A stretch of DNA of 64,000 nt from an uncultured Pseudomonadales bacterium (GCA_943787425.1 CALSMJ010000005.1:124001-188000); one strand, 5' to 3'. Positions 55,284 through 64,000 are shown, counted from the first letter of the stretch. Notes: generated by a model not told the origin, from the sequence alone. Numbers and translations: made by a program.

Positions 55284-57174
55284 ATGACATACAACATCAC
55301 TCGACGAGATTTTTTGAACGGCATGGCCATCGCCACGGGTACGGGCTTGCTCGCACCCGTTGAGCTTTTTGCACAGACTAACGCCGGTGCAATCCCAGAG
55401 GTTTATCCGCCTACCCTCACCGGCCTACGCGGCAACCATGCCGGCTCATTTGAGACCATGCACGCCCTTGCCTGGGCCGGACAAAAGCCAGACGGCGCAT
55501 CGCAAACTGGGCGAGCACTATGACATGGTCATCGTCGGCGCTGGCGTAAGCGGCCTTGCGACCGCCTGGTTCTATCAAAAGGCCATGGGACCCGAGGCAA
55601 GAATCCTCATTGCTGGATAATCACGACGACTTCGGTGGGCATGCCAAGCGCAATGAGTTTCACCATCGCGGACGGACGCTGCTCGGCATCGGCGGCTCGG
55701 TAAACGTGGACACCCCTTCCGACTGGAGTGAAATTGCCAAAGGCCTGCTCGACGATCTCGGCGTCGACCTTGCAGCCATGAAAGCCAATTCAGAAAAAGT
55801 CGCACTGCTAAGTCCAACCGATAACAGCGTGCTGGCGTACCCGGGACTGGATGGTCAGGCAGACCATGCGGGCCTACAAAGTCCGTGGCAAATGGAGTCA
55901 GTTGATGCTCGGCGTCGGTGACTACGAGTCCGCCGTTCGGGCGCTCCCTCTGGCGGCTTCTGAACAGGACAAGTTGATTGAGTTTTTCAGCGGCGAGGTT
56001 GATTACCTCAATGACCTGTCACTGAGCGAGAAACAATCCTACGTCGAGTCGGTCAGCTACGCCCAGTTTCTCACTGAGCGGGTTGGCCTGGCCGACGCGA
56101 TACCATCTCTATTTTCTATCCGGTGCCCAAACTGATGTTTGGGCCCGCCGCATTGAGAGTGACCGTCATGGAGGCGTTTTACTCTGGGTTGCCCCGGCGT
56201 GCAGGGCATGGACTGGCTCGCTAAATTGGCCGCGGGGCTTCTTGAAGGTCAGGAGACCGGTTCCGAGTCACTGTATTTTCCGGACGGCAACGCGTCGCTC
56301 GCCAGGTTGCTGGTTCACAAACTGATCCCACGGGCGGCGCCGGACACTAGCGGTTTTGACGATATCGCGACAAGCCGTTTTGACTATGGCGCGCTCGACG
56401 AAAAGTCACATTCAATCCGACTACGACTAAACAGTACTGTGGTCGGCGTGCGAGAAACCGGGGACGATGCAGTGACTGTTGATTATGTCCGTGATGGCAA
56501 TGCGGTCAGCGTCACAGGCGATCATTGCGTGCTCGCCTGTTACAACGGTGCGATCCCATACCTTTGTCCACAGTTACCGGAAAGTCAGAAAGAAGCGCTT
56601 CGCTATGGCGTCAAGGTCCCGCTGGTGTGGACTAATGTCCTGATTGATAACGGACACGCTTTTTCCAAACTCGGTGGGGGCCAGGTAATTTGCCCCGATG
56701 ATCCATACGTTGTGGTCACCACCCCACCAGTAACGACTACAGGCGGTCACCAGCCACCCCGCGGGCCAGATGACCCGATGGTAATTCACATGCTGGGCGT
56801 TCCTTCGGTGACATCGACAGGCGCTGAAACCAGCCGTGAATTACTCACAACGGCGCGTCAAAATGTCTATGCAACCACCTTTGACACCTATGAGAGCCAA
56901 GTCCGGGGGCAACTCCAGGGGCTGCTTGGTGAACACGGCTTCAACCACGAGACCGATATCAAGGCGATTACCGTTAACCGCTGGCCTCACGGCTATGCTT
57001 ACGAGTATATGTCACTGGATGATCCGAAGTGGGCAGACAGGACAAGCACCTCATGAACTCGGGCGAGCCCAGTTCGGCAGGATTTCAATCGCTAATTCGG
57101 ATTCCGAGGCATACGCCTACCTGAATGCTGCAATCGATGCCGGCTGGCGCGCTGTCACTGAACAGATGGCGTAG
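55284..57174 (+). pseudogene. Spermidine dehydrogenase-like flavoprotein, broken by many frameshifts
   Basis: Paralogue of the gene at 46683. It begins with a Tat signal (YNITRRDFLNGMAIATGTG) and continues YPPTLTGLRGNHAGSFETMH. A frame change near 55500 leads to HYDMVIVGAGVSGLATAWFY (FAD motif), another near 55612 to DNHDDFGGHAKRNEFHHRG. More changes occur near 55870, 56110 and 56190, and MDWLAKLAAGLL then ESLYFPDGNASLARLLVHKL follow. It ends with ITVNRWPHGYAYEYMSLDDP and, after a last shift near 57045, HELGRAQFGRISIANSDSEA. Six or so frameshifts make it non-functional. The whole length of the family is represented, so decay was by small indels, not truncation. A 264-base piece of it is duplicated at 51535. 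Confidence 0.85.
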
Positions 57175-57180
57175 CATCGG

Positions 57181-57330
57181 TCAGTTATCGAGACCTGTAA
57201 TCGGCCGGTAATAAGGCTCACCGTCAAGGGACTGGAACTTCTTCATCCAGTTTGCACCGGCCCTCTCTGCCGAACCAAAAGACCAGTCCTGGCGATGGTA
57301 GTTCCAGTTTTCGGTCTGTAGCGCCTGGGC
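57181..57330 (-). pseudogene. C-terminal fragment of an unidentified gene
   Basis: About 50 codons on the reverse strand ending in TGA at 57181: ENWNYHRQDWSFGSAERAGA followed by NWMKKFQSLDGEPYYRPITG. The sequence has clear protein character (many aromatic residues, no stops) but the upstream gene is missing, replaced near 57330 by the VapC fragment. I do not recognise the family. Confidence 0.5.
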
Positions 57331-57336
57331 CTGCCT

Positions 57337-57545
57337 TCAGGTGATTCCTCCCAGGGTTCCTGTCTCAGGGGGTACGTATTCTCCGGAAAAGTTGCCAGTC
57401 GTTTGTTCTAACAGCAATGCGCTCACCCGGGAGAATTCCCCGACCTTGGCAGTTATAACTGTAAGGTCATTTGCGAGTGCATGTGCAGCAATCAGTAAAT
57501 CATTTGGCCCAATGGGTGTTCCCTGACGTGTGAGGTGATGACGTA
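57337..57545 (-). pseudogene. VapC-like PIN toxin, C-terminal fragment
   Basis: The reverse strand encodes GTPIGPNDLLIAAHALANDL followed by TVITAKVGEFSRVSALLLEQ, the C-terminal half of a VapC PIN ribonuclease with the D-x-L-I-A-A-H motif and VITANxxEF-type segment. The N-terminal acidic residue motif and antitoxin are absent. It is a truncated relic, distinct from the intact PIN gene downstream. Confidence 0.7.
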
Positions 57546-57564
57546 ATGATGGATTGACCCCACA

Positions 57565-57607
57565 GTAAAGACCAACTACTATCTTTACCAACTAACAAAT
57601 GTAAAGA
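57565..57607. promoter_or_regulatory. GTAAAGA half-sites upstream of the toxin-antitoxin pair
   Basis: GTAAAGA at 57565-57571, its inverse TCTTTAC at 57582-57588, and GTAAAGA again at 57601-57607. The last two form an inverted repeat 9 bases before the antitoxin ATG. This is the typical position for autoregulation by an AbrB-type antitoxin. Confidence 0.5.
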
Positions 57608-57615
57608 ATCCCACC

Positions 57616-57840
57616 ATGCCAAAAGTCAGCACCAAAAGACAAATTACCATCCCCATCGACCTATGCCAGCAAGCCCATATTGAGCCTGGCGATGATATTG
57701 AAACCTTTATCTATGAAGGCCAAATCACGATCGTAAAAAAACAAAAGAATGCAGCTAAAGGCATCCTAGGTCATATTAAACCGAATAAAAAAATAACTGA
57801 TGAACAATCCTTGAATGACTCCCTGGCGTTAAGACGATAG
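57616..57840 (+). CDS. AbrB/MazE-type antitoxin
   Basis: 74-residue swapped-hairpin DNA-binding protein. The N-terminal SKRQITIP-type segment (PKVSTKRQITIPIDLCQQAH) and GDDIETFIYEGQITIVKKQK match the AbrB antitoxin fold. The C-terminal tail (KKITDEQSLNDSLALRR) would bind the toxin. The PIN toxin starts 10 bases downstream. AT-rich compared with neighbours. Confidence 0.85.
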   Translation: MPKVSTKRQITIPIDLCQQAHIEPGDDIETFIYEGQITIVKKQKNAAKGILGHIKPNKKITDEQSLNDSLALRR

Positions 57841-57849
57841 GATTATTTG

Positions 57850-58287
57850 GTGATTTCTGTTGATACAAATGTATTGCTGCGCTACTTGTTACAAGACGAT
57901 AAGGACCAATCCCCAAAAGCAGATAGACTTTTTAGCAGAACAAAAAAGGTCTTGATTACCGACATAGTACTCGTTGAAGCCCTGTGGACGTTAAAGGGCA
58001 AAAAGTACAATCTGGGTAAGCAAGGCCAGCTAATGGTGTTGTCTCAGTTATTTAAGGAACCAAATGTTATATTTGAAGATCGACAAACTGTGTGGTCTGC
58101 AATGAATAGCTTTCGGACCAGCGAAAAAATCAAGGTTGGCAGGAAGAACAAGGAAGCTGATTTTGCGGATGCATTTATTGTTGAAAAATCAAAATTTATG
58201 TGCATTGAGAAGGGAGAAAGTTTTGATGGTTTATTTACTTTTGACGTAGCTTCACAACAATTTGATGGTTCGAAAGAACCAAAATAA
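57850..58287 (+). CDS. PIN-domain toxin (VapC-like ribonuclease)
   Basis: 145 residues from the GTG at 57850 (MISVDTNVLLRYLLQDDKD). Acidic active-site residues are D in SVDTNVLLRYLL, E in DIVLVEALWTLK and D in KEADFADAFIVEKS. It should cut RNA when free of its antitoxin. The pair is complete and uninterrupted, unlike most genes around it, as expected for a selfish or addiction module in a decaying region. Confidence 0.85.
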   Translation: MISVDTNVLLRYLLQDDKDQSPKADRLFSRTKKVLITDIVLVEALWTLKGKKYNLGKQGQLMVLSQLFKEPNVIFEDRQTVWSAMNSFRTSEKIKVGRKNKEADFADAFIVEKSKFMCIEKGESFDGLFTFDVASQQFDGSKEPK

Positions 58288-58646
58288 CGGGGATAAGTAG
58301 AATTAACCACGTTTTCCCGCCGATTCCCAAGTATCTGTTCAGAAAGGTTCTCCTCTTATCGGCAGAATTCTGCTCAGAATTCTGAAGATCTCAGCGATTT
58401 ATAGCCTTGAATGACCGCCCAGACATCGGGTCCCAGACCTAATCCACGATTCTCTCGCGATCAGGTCGAGCCAACTCCCACCAACGACGGTTGATGTCAG
58501 AAAAGTTACCCCAAATGCTCGAAAAAACCAGCTGGCGGTGCCAAAGCGCTGAATCAACGTGACAGCACCGCTTTGCGTCCCTGACTTGACTGTCCTTTCT
58601 CCCAATTGTCTCGCACGCTGACTTAATTCGGCTGTACCCTTTGTAG
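58288..58646 (-). other. Scrap region with an IS91-like fragment
   Basis: About 360 bases of small unrelated pieces. At 58540-58594 the reverse strand encodes TVKSGTQSGAVTLIQRFG, corresponding to the same segment of the IS91 transposase at 50813-50868 with several base differences, so it belongs to a different IS91 relative. Towards 58400 another short stretch (GNFSDINRRWWELARPDRER) is open but not assignable. Confidence 0.6.
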
Positions 58647-58854
58647 CTAAATTCCCACCCAATGATCCTTCGCTGCCAGATCGAAATCCCAGTGCACGTG
58701 CTTTATTTCCACAAAGCTGTCCAGCCCCTCCATCCCTAGCTCGCGTGCATTGCCACGCATTTTCATGCCGCCGAAAGGTGCAGCGATATTATCCGGCAAT
58801 GGGTCGTTGATCCAGATCGTCCCCGCCTTCACATTCTCGTAGAACTTGTGGGGG
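58647..58854 (-). pseudogene. Aldehyde dehydrogenase, C-terminal fragment
   Basis: 68 codons on the reverse strand: PHKFYENVKAGTIWINDPLP, then APFGGMKMRGNARELGMEGL and SFVEIKHVHWDFD. This is the C-terminal end of an NAD-dependent aldehyde dehydrogenase of the betaine/aminoaldehyde type. It is cut at 58854, exactly where the IS terminal repeat begins. The catalytic cysteine domain is missing. Such enzymes follow amine oxidation in polyamine breakdown (inference from family). Confidence 0.85.
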
Positions 58855-60036
58855 GCGAATTAATAGTCATCGCAAAATACTCGATCAAATCACAGACTTG
58901 TAGTGAACTAACTGTTGCCTATCATCCATTGGATGAAGGCGATCGGCACCCTCCTCGTTCAAATGATTTACTTGGCCATCAGACTCTTACGTCCAGGTGG
59001 AACGAAGAGCGTGATTGCTGAGAATCTCCTGCTCAGACATCAATTGCTGGTTCTAAACAGAAATCGCAAACGCGCGCCCAATCTAAAATCATCTGACCGA
59101 GTTGCTTTGGGTCTGATATCCCGAGCGATCAATCCTTCTCGACTGAAGTCAGTTGCGATCGCTGTCCAACCCGCAACCCTTCTGAAGTTCCATCGGGCGC
59201 TGGTTAGACGGAAGTATCAGCGTTTGTTTACCGCAAAGAATCGAAAGAAGCCTGGACCGCTTGGACCTCCAAAGGAACTGATCGAAGCCATTGTCGAAAT
59301 CAAACAACGAAACCCTCGATTCGGCAGTCCACGCATTGCAGACATCATCACACTCACGTTTGGCATACCCACAAGCAAAGACGTTGTCAGACGCGTTCTC
59401 GCAAAGCACTACAAGCCCCACCCACGCCAACCAGGAGGCCCTTCCTGGCTAACCTTCATCGGTATCTGCCGTGAGAGCCTATGGTCAGTTGGCCTCTTTC
59501 GCTGCGAATCGCTCACAATGAATTCGTACTGGGTCTTGGTCGTGATGGACCAGTACAGTAGGTCCATCGTCGGCTTCGGTGTGCAACGTGGAAACGTAGA
59601 CGGTGTCGCTCTATGCCGCATGTTCAATCAAGCTTCATCTGGGAGAGATCCGCCGCGCTATCTCAGCTCTGACAATGATCCCTTGTTTCGATTTCATCGC
59701 TGGCAAGCCAATCTACGGATACTTGAAATCGAAGAAATCAAATCGGTACCTTTCACCCCGATTTCACATCCGTTTGTAGAACGTCTCATCGGCACAATTC
59801 GGCGCGAGTATTTAGATCACGTGCCATTCTGGAACTCTTTAGATTTGGCGAGAAAGCTGGACCAGTTCAAGGACTACTACAACCAATACCGAACGCACTC
59901 ATCGCTAGGCGGTTCGACACCAGTACGCATCCAGTACTCACGGGCGGAAAGAACTGCGGGGCTTTCCCAATTCAACTGGAAATCTCATTGCAATGGACTT
60001 TTCGTTACGCCCTTTCCGGCGTGACTATCAATTCGC
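58855..60036 (+). mobile_element. Insertion sequence with integrase-core transposase, about 1182 bp
   Basis: Imperfect terminal inverted repeats: GCGAATTAATAGTCA at the left (58855) and TGACTATCAATTCGC at the right (ending 60036), one mismatch in 15 bases. One open frame fills the element. No target-site duplication is visible. The left neighbour is an aldehyde dehydrogenase fragment, the right neighbour an acetylpolyamine-amidohydrolase-like fragment, so genomic sequence between them has been lost. Confidence 0.85.
58915..60024 (+). CDS. DDE transposase, first catalytic aspartate replaced by glycine
   Basis: 369-residue rve-type transposase. The helical N-terminus LLLRHQLLVLNRNRKRAPNL and NPRFGSPRIADIITLTFGIP precede the catalytic core. 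The region SLWSVGLFRCESL aligns with the SVDLFRCES motif of relatives, where D is the first catalytic residue; here it is G193 (codon GGC at 59491). The other two catalytic residues are present: D253 in YLSSDNDPLF and E289 in HPFVERLIGT, 35 residues apart. The rest is intact. It is therefore probably a catalytically dead copy, unless the base is a sequencing error. Confidence 0.85.
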   Translation: MPIIHWMKAIGTLLVQMIYLAIRLLRPGGTKSVIAENLLLRHQLLVLNRNRKRAPNLKSSDRVALGLISRAINPSRLKSVAIAVQPATLLKFHRALVRRKYQRLFTAKNRKKPGPLGPPKELIEAIVEIKQRNPRFGSPRIADIITLTFGIPTSKDVVRRVLAKHYKPHPRQPGGPSWLTFIGICRESLWSVGLFRCESLTMNSYWVLVVMDQYSRSIVGFGVQRGNVDGVALCRMFNQASSGRDPPRYLSSDNDPLFRFHRWQANLRILEIEEIKSVPFTPISHPFVERLIGTIRREYLDHVPFWNSLDLARKLDQFKDYYNQYRTHSSLGGSTPVRIQYSRAERTAGLSQFNWKSHCNGLFVTPFPA

Positions 60037-60607
60037 TAGGCACACGCTCCGCGCCGTGATCGCGCAATTACTGTGCTGCTATAGCCGCGTTATTCAGAAA
60101 ACAGTAGCCACCCAACAAATCGCGCGCGGCGTGGTGACCGGGTGGTCGGCACAATGAGAATATACCTCGTGCTCCCTCCAACAGGCCCTTTGCACCCGTC
60201 AACGCGACATCCTTCGCGGCCAGCGCCGCGGACCAGGTACCATCGGAGATAGACGTCTCTGTCGCGAGCGCGTAATACCCGACCTTGCCTTCAATAAAGC
60301 GCGGAACCCGACTTTGCATGCGCCTCGCCGGCCACACAGTCGCGATCACCTCTCCGGTGTAACCCGTTTTTTGCCACTCCTGCCACACGGTCGCAAGGAA
60401 TTCGACAAAATCGGCATCGTGCACAGCCAGTACCGGATCAAGCGAAAATGCATCGGGTTAATGAGTATCCCCGAGACCGGATTCACGGACTGCCTTGATC
60501 ACCATATCGACCCGAGATGGTCTCTCAAAAGGCTGGACGAGTTCGCCCCCGTAGAGCTCTGTTTTGGCATCCCGCAAGCGATGCCTTTCAGTGTAAATGG
60601 TTCTCAT
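60037..60607 (-). pseudogene. Acetylpolyamine amidohydrolase-like (histone deacetylase family), truncated
   Basis: Zinc-dependent deacetylase relic. The ATG at 60607 starts RTIYTERHRLRDAKTELYGG, typical of acetylpolyamine amidohydrolases. A TAA at 60458-60460 interrupts the frame; then AVHDADFVEFLATVWQEW and FSLCRPPGHHAARDLLGGYC follow, the latter holding the two active-site histidines. A second TAA at 60068 and then LRDHGAERV run into the IS at 60036. The zinc-binding aspartate part is missing. The substrate class (acetylated polyamines) is inferred from the N-terminus. Confidence 0.8.
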
Positions 60608-60760
60608 AGGGCCTCTCCCGTGCTTATGTCACTGCGATAAGCATTAATCTAATCAGACCGACCGTCACGCGCAAACAACAATACCAATCGAATAGGCCGT
60701 CAGGCCGTGAATCCTGTTTAACACTTCACCTGAAACACAGAAATAATGCATGATTGATAC

Positions 60761-62951
60761 ATGACTACATCAGCACGCACCGTTTGCGACCCTAACTGTC
60801 ACGCCAGCCCTAAATGTGGGCTATCCGCAACAATTGAAAATGGTAGGATCATCGCCGTAGAACCCGCGGACTACCCAATTCCCGGTTTTGAAAACCGCAT
60901 TTGCATGATGGGCCGCTCGCGGCTTGAGTATCAGTACCATCCGGAACGGCTACGCAAACCATTAAAACGGGTGGGCGAGCGCGGTGAAGGTCAATGGCAG
61001 GAGATTTCCTGGGATGAAGCCATTCAACTTTTTGTTGATACCCAGAAGAGAGTTACCGACCAATAAGGTTTCGCGCGCGGTGGCGTTTAGCCAAATCTCT
61101 GGTGCCGATGGCCTGCTAACACGAGGGGCACCGCTTCGTTACGCAGGATTAACTGGCGGCACTTCTATTTGCGCCAGCGGCGTCGATTTTGGGATTGCCA
61201 AGGGACTCGAATACGCCTTTGGTGTCAGTGCTGGTACCTTCTTCCATTCCGGGGGCCATTCACTCAACGATGCCGAAAACTCCAACCTGACTATCATCTG
61301 GGGTGGCAACCCAGCGATCACCCGTAGCGTCGACCATGTCGCCCTTAAAAGAGCACAAAGGTCAGGTACAAAGCTTATCTGCATTGATCCGGTAAAAAGC
61401 GAAACAGCCAAATTTTCAGATGAATGGATCTCACTCAGACCTGGCAGTGATGGCGCTCTGGCATTAGCACTGACGAATGAAATCATTGAGCAAGAACTTT
61501 ACGACAAAGCTTTTCTCACGCAGCACACCGATATGTGCTTTCTGGTTGATGTTGAATCTGGCGATCTTTTACAGGAACAGGCACCATAACTTGGCTACTC
61601 TGGCTCTGTCACAAGTGAAGATGGAGCCCGGCACAAGGTCACCACGGTGTTTAATCTCGTCACGGAAATTGCGAGCGAGTACACCGCTGCAAACACCCAG
61701 AAGATCACTGGCATCGATGCCAACGTCATCAAGTCTCTGGCCAGACAGTACGCAGAAGCGAAACCAGCGGCAATCCGAATCGGCTTCGGCGTTGATCGCT
61801 GGTACAACGCCGATTTGAGCGCACGAGCGATCGCCACACTGGCATGTTTGTGCGGATATATTGGTGTACCGGGTGGGGGCATCAGCCTTGTCAGTGGCGG
61901 CAGAAGTTTACCCGTGAAGGCTGCCAACTTCTTTGCAGCCAACCGCAAGTGGCCGACGTTTCTCAGCATGATGGAGGCTGACGATGCTGTGCAGAACGGC
62001 AAACCCTATCCGATCAAGATGGAGTGCATTTCTCTTGGCAACCCCTTCAATCAGGTCAAACCCAATCGGAACAAGGTTCTCAGCAATTACATCGAGAACC
62101 TGGATTTTATAACCGTCATTGATCACTTCATGACCGATACCGCAAAGTACGCGGACCTGGTGTTACCTGCCTGCACAATCTTTGAACGAACCGACATGGT
62201 CGTCGGTGAGTTTATTCAACTGCAGCAAAGAGTTGTCGAACCTGAAGGTGAAGCGAGATCTGATTTCGAGATTTTTAAAGCACTGGCCAACGCCTATGGC
62301 GTCGGCGAGCACTTTGATAAAACTGAAGAAGAATATATTGATGAGATGTTAACCAGTGACTCGCCCCTGCTTAAAGACGTCAACGCAGAACGGTTAATCG
62401 CTGAGAAAGTTATCTACCCCTGGGACTCGCCAGAGGCTTACGTTGGTCTTAAAGATCGAAAATTCTCAACACCATCTGGTCGAATAGAAATCTACAAGGC
62501 TGAGTTCGCCGAACACGGCACTGAATTGCCGATCTATCGAGAACCCATTGAAGCATCGCCAGACAATCCACTATTTGAAAAGTATCCATTAGTACTGCTC
62601 TCATCACACAGCAGGTACCGGATTCACTCGACATTCGCCAACCTGGAAAATGTTAAAAGGCGTGAGCCAGAACCCGTTGTACGCATCAGTCCTGCTGATG
62701 CACAAGCAAGGGCAATTAAAGACAACAGTGTGGTCGAACTTTTTAATGATCGAGGTCACGTGAAAATAAAATGCTGTATCGACGAGACTATTCGAGACGG
62801 CTGTGTCCTGGTTAGAGAAGGACACTGGATTGACCAGTTTATTGAAGGCGACCCTTACAGTCTGACCCACGACCAGTACAGCCCAACTACAGAAAACTAC
62901 GCGCACTATGACGTTCTCATCGAAATGAAAAAAATCCCGGGGTCGGAGTAA
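60761..62951 (+). pseudogene. Molybdopterin-dependent oxidoreductase, one frameshift and one nonsense codon
   Basis: About 730 codons of a Mo/W-bis-MGD enzyme of the formate dehydrogenase/DMSO reductase superfamily. The N-terminus has a cysteine cluster (VCDPNCHASPKCGLSATIEN, then RICMMGRSRLEYQYHPERLR) for a [4Fe-4S] centre. After KRVTDQ a one-base shift near 61065 is needed to continue AVAFSQISGADGLLTRGAPL. A TAA at 61587 follows LLQEQAP, with the same frame resuming LGYSGSVTSEDGARHK. The remainder (CGYIGVPGGGISLVSGG and YADLVLPACTIFERTDMVVG) is intact to 62951. It could be one damaged gene or, if the differences are errors, an intact one. No signal peptide is seen. Confidence 0.8.
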
Positions 62952-62976
62952 AGCGCCGGAGCAAACCCACCACCAA

Positions 62977-64000
62977 CTACTCGCTACTCCTGCGAATCTC
63001 CTCCGAAAGCGAGAGTACATAGCTGCGAACCGCAGCGGACTGTTCGGCGGTCAGCTCCATCCGGGGCATGCCGTTCGTGCGCCTCGACCCACCGATGACG
63101 ATAGCATCCCATTGCGCATGCGTTTTTGCATCTGCATAGCGCAGATCTGGCACCGAGCCGCCAAACCGGGCGACCGCGTTGCTGCCATGACAGTATTTAC
63201 AGGCACCATCGTACACGGCGGCACCCAGGGCAATGACCTCCTGCGATGCGACCAGCTTTGGTTGATCAGGCAGGGGTGTATCGACTGCATCGTCGGTCGT
63301 TAGCTGCGCATCGCCACCCAGCGTGAATGCTAACAACCGCGTGAGTCCTTTTGATGCTTCCGCCGAGTGCATTTGCGGGTATTGGAACTGCAACCCACCG
63401 CCAGCGCCGATGGGTATTAACACGTATTGGACACCGTCGATGGAATAGCTGGCCGGTGCAGCGTTGATCGCCGAACCGGTCTGTACAGACCAGAGGCGCT
63501 CACCAGTACCGGCAGCGAAAGCCTCGAATCGGCCCGACGCGGCGCCTTGAAACACAAGGTCGCCCCCGGTGGTCAACAACCCGCCGTTGAACGGAAGATC
63601 ACGATGCACCGACCAGCGAATGCGACCGTTGACAGGATCCATCGCAACCAACTTGCCCGGAGCATGAGGCTTACCGTCGACTTCCGTGACCATGACAATT
63701 TCTTCACCACCGCGGTCGGTCGGTGCATCGACTACGGGAATGTAAGAGAGTGCATGTCCCGGATGAAACGCCATGGGGTTCCAGCCATGCGCGCCCCACA
63801 CATTAGGCCAGGTAAACTGCTCGCCCTCAGCTTCATTCCAAAATTCACCGGCTGGATCATAGACCGGCTTGCCTGTCTCGATATCGATGTCCGTCGCCCA
63901 GTTAGTTTTGGCGAACTTGCCAACGGCAAGTAACTCACCCGAATGCCGATCCAGCGTGTAATGAAAGCCGTTCTTGGGCGCAATCAGCAGCGTCTCGCGC
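62977..64000 (-). CDS. PQQ-dependent quinohemoprotein dehydrogenase, 3' end
   Basis: The last 340 residues of a periplasmic alcohol/aldehyde dehydrogenase; the 5' end lies beyond the window. The reverse-strand frame is open to base 64000 and contains PQQ beta-propeller repeats (LLIAPKNGFHYTLDRHSGEL, VAMDPVNGRIRWSVHRDLPF, GGLLTTGGDLVFQGAASGRF). A C-terminal cytochrome c domain has the heme motif GACKYCHGS (CxxCH) and a methionine ligand candidate in TNGMPRMELTAEQ. Electrons pass from PQQ to heme and on to the respiratory chain. It converges with the molybdopterin oxidoreductase, 25 bases apart. Confidence 0.92.
   Translation of the reverse strand, partial: RETLLIAPKNGFHYTLDRHSGELLAVGKFAKTNWATDIDIETGKPVYDPAGEFWNEAEGEQFTWPNVWGAHGWNPMAFHPGHALSYIPVVDAPTDRGGEEIVMVTEVDGKPHAPGKLVAMDPVNGRIRWSVHRDLPFNGGLLTTGGDLVFQGAASGRFEAFAAGTGERLWSVQTGSAINAAPASYSIDGVQYVLIPIGAGGGLQFQYPQMHSAEASKGLTRLLAFTLGGDAQLTTDDAVDTPLPDQPKLVASQEVIALGAAVYDGACKYCHGSNAVARFGGSVPDLRYADAKTHAQWDAIVIGGSRRTNGMPRMELTAEQSAAVRSYVLSLSEEIRRSSE

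Overview
The window looks like chromosomal DNA of a free-living, probably marine, gammaproteobacterium. This is inferred from gene content, not from any marker gene: aminopeptidase N, NhaB, NAD kinase, CysE, an RsuA-type pseudouridine synthase, DUF1415, DUF2797 and TIGR03643 proteins, and a large Oar-like TonB-dependent receptor. No rRNA is present. Two tRNA genes (Val-TAC, Asp-GTC) sit behind one good promoter near 13.6 kb.

Layout. 1-13.3 kb is a dense core region: pepN (3' end beyond the window), DUF2797, a GlpG-like rhomboid with a frameshifted 3' end, the XdhC/MobA-like molybdenum-cofactor pair, NAD kinase, cysE, a PLP desulfhydrase/deaminase with a MAPEG protein, and an RND efflux permease/adaptor pair. 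13.8-18.4 kb, downstream of the tRNAs, is an AT-richer island with two small exported proteins of unknown function, a methyltransferase cut by a complete IS3-family element (15848-17085), an enoyl-CoA hydratase and orphan IS ends. 18.4-49.7 kb is mostly ordinary accessory metabolism and transport: NhaB, DUF418, TonB receptor, VOC proteins, RbgA-like GTPase, RsuA-like synthase, a MATE/HxlR pair with a clear double operator, amidase, TIM-barrel isomerase, cyclophilin lipoprotein, SDR plus hydrolase, crotonase, MBL hydrolase, small secreted proteins, a Tat-exported spermidine-dehydrogenase-like flavoprotein and a nitroreductase. Several decayed genes lie in the gaps.

49.8-63 kb is a scarred region. 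It holds a multiply frameshifted IS91-family transposase, a duplicated internal piece and a truncated N-terminus of spermidine-dehydrogenase-like genes, a more intact AMP-ligase/TetR/membrane-protein operon with TetR-type operator palindromes, a broken full-length spermidine-dehydrogenase-like gene, a VapC fragment, an intact AbrB/PIN toxin-antitoxin pair, and an IS with matching terminal repeats. That IS is wedged between a C-terminal aldehyde dehydrogenase fragment and a truncated acetylpolyamine-amidohydrolase-like gene. Then come a molybdopterin oxidoreductase broken by one frameshift and one stop, and the 3' end of a PQQ quinohemoprotein dehydrogenase that runs off the window.

The most interesting theme is the set of disrupted genes with a polyamine-degradation flavour around 51.5-60.6 kb next to IS91-like and DDE elements, while an intact paralogue of the flavoprotein survives at 46.7 kb. 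Many frameshifts and stops occur. I cannot tell true decay from sequencing or assembly error without reads, although multiple nonsense codons, IS-bounded truncations and partial duplications argue for genuine decay in the 50-62 kb part.
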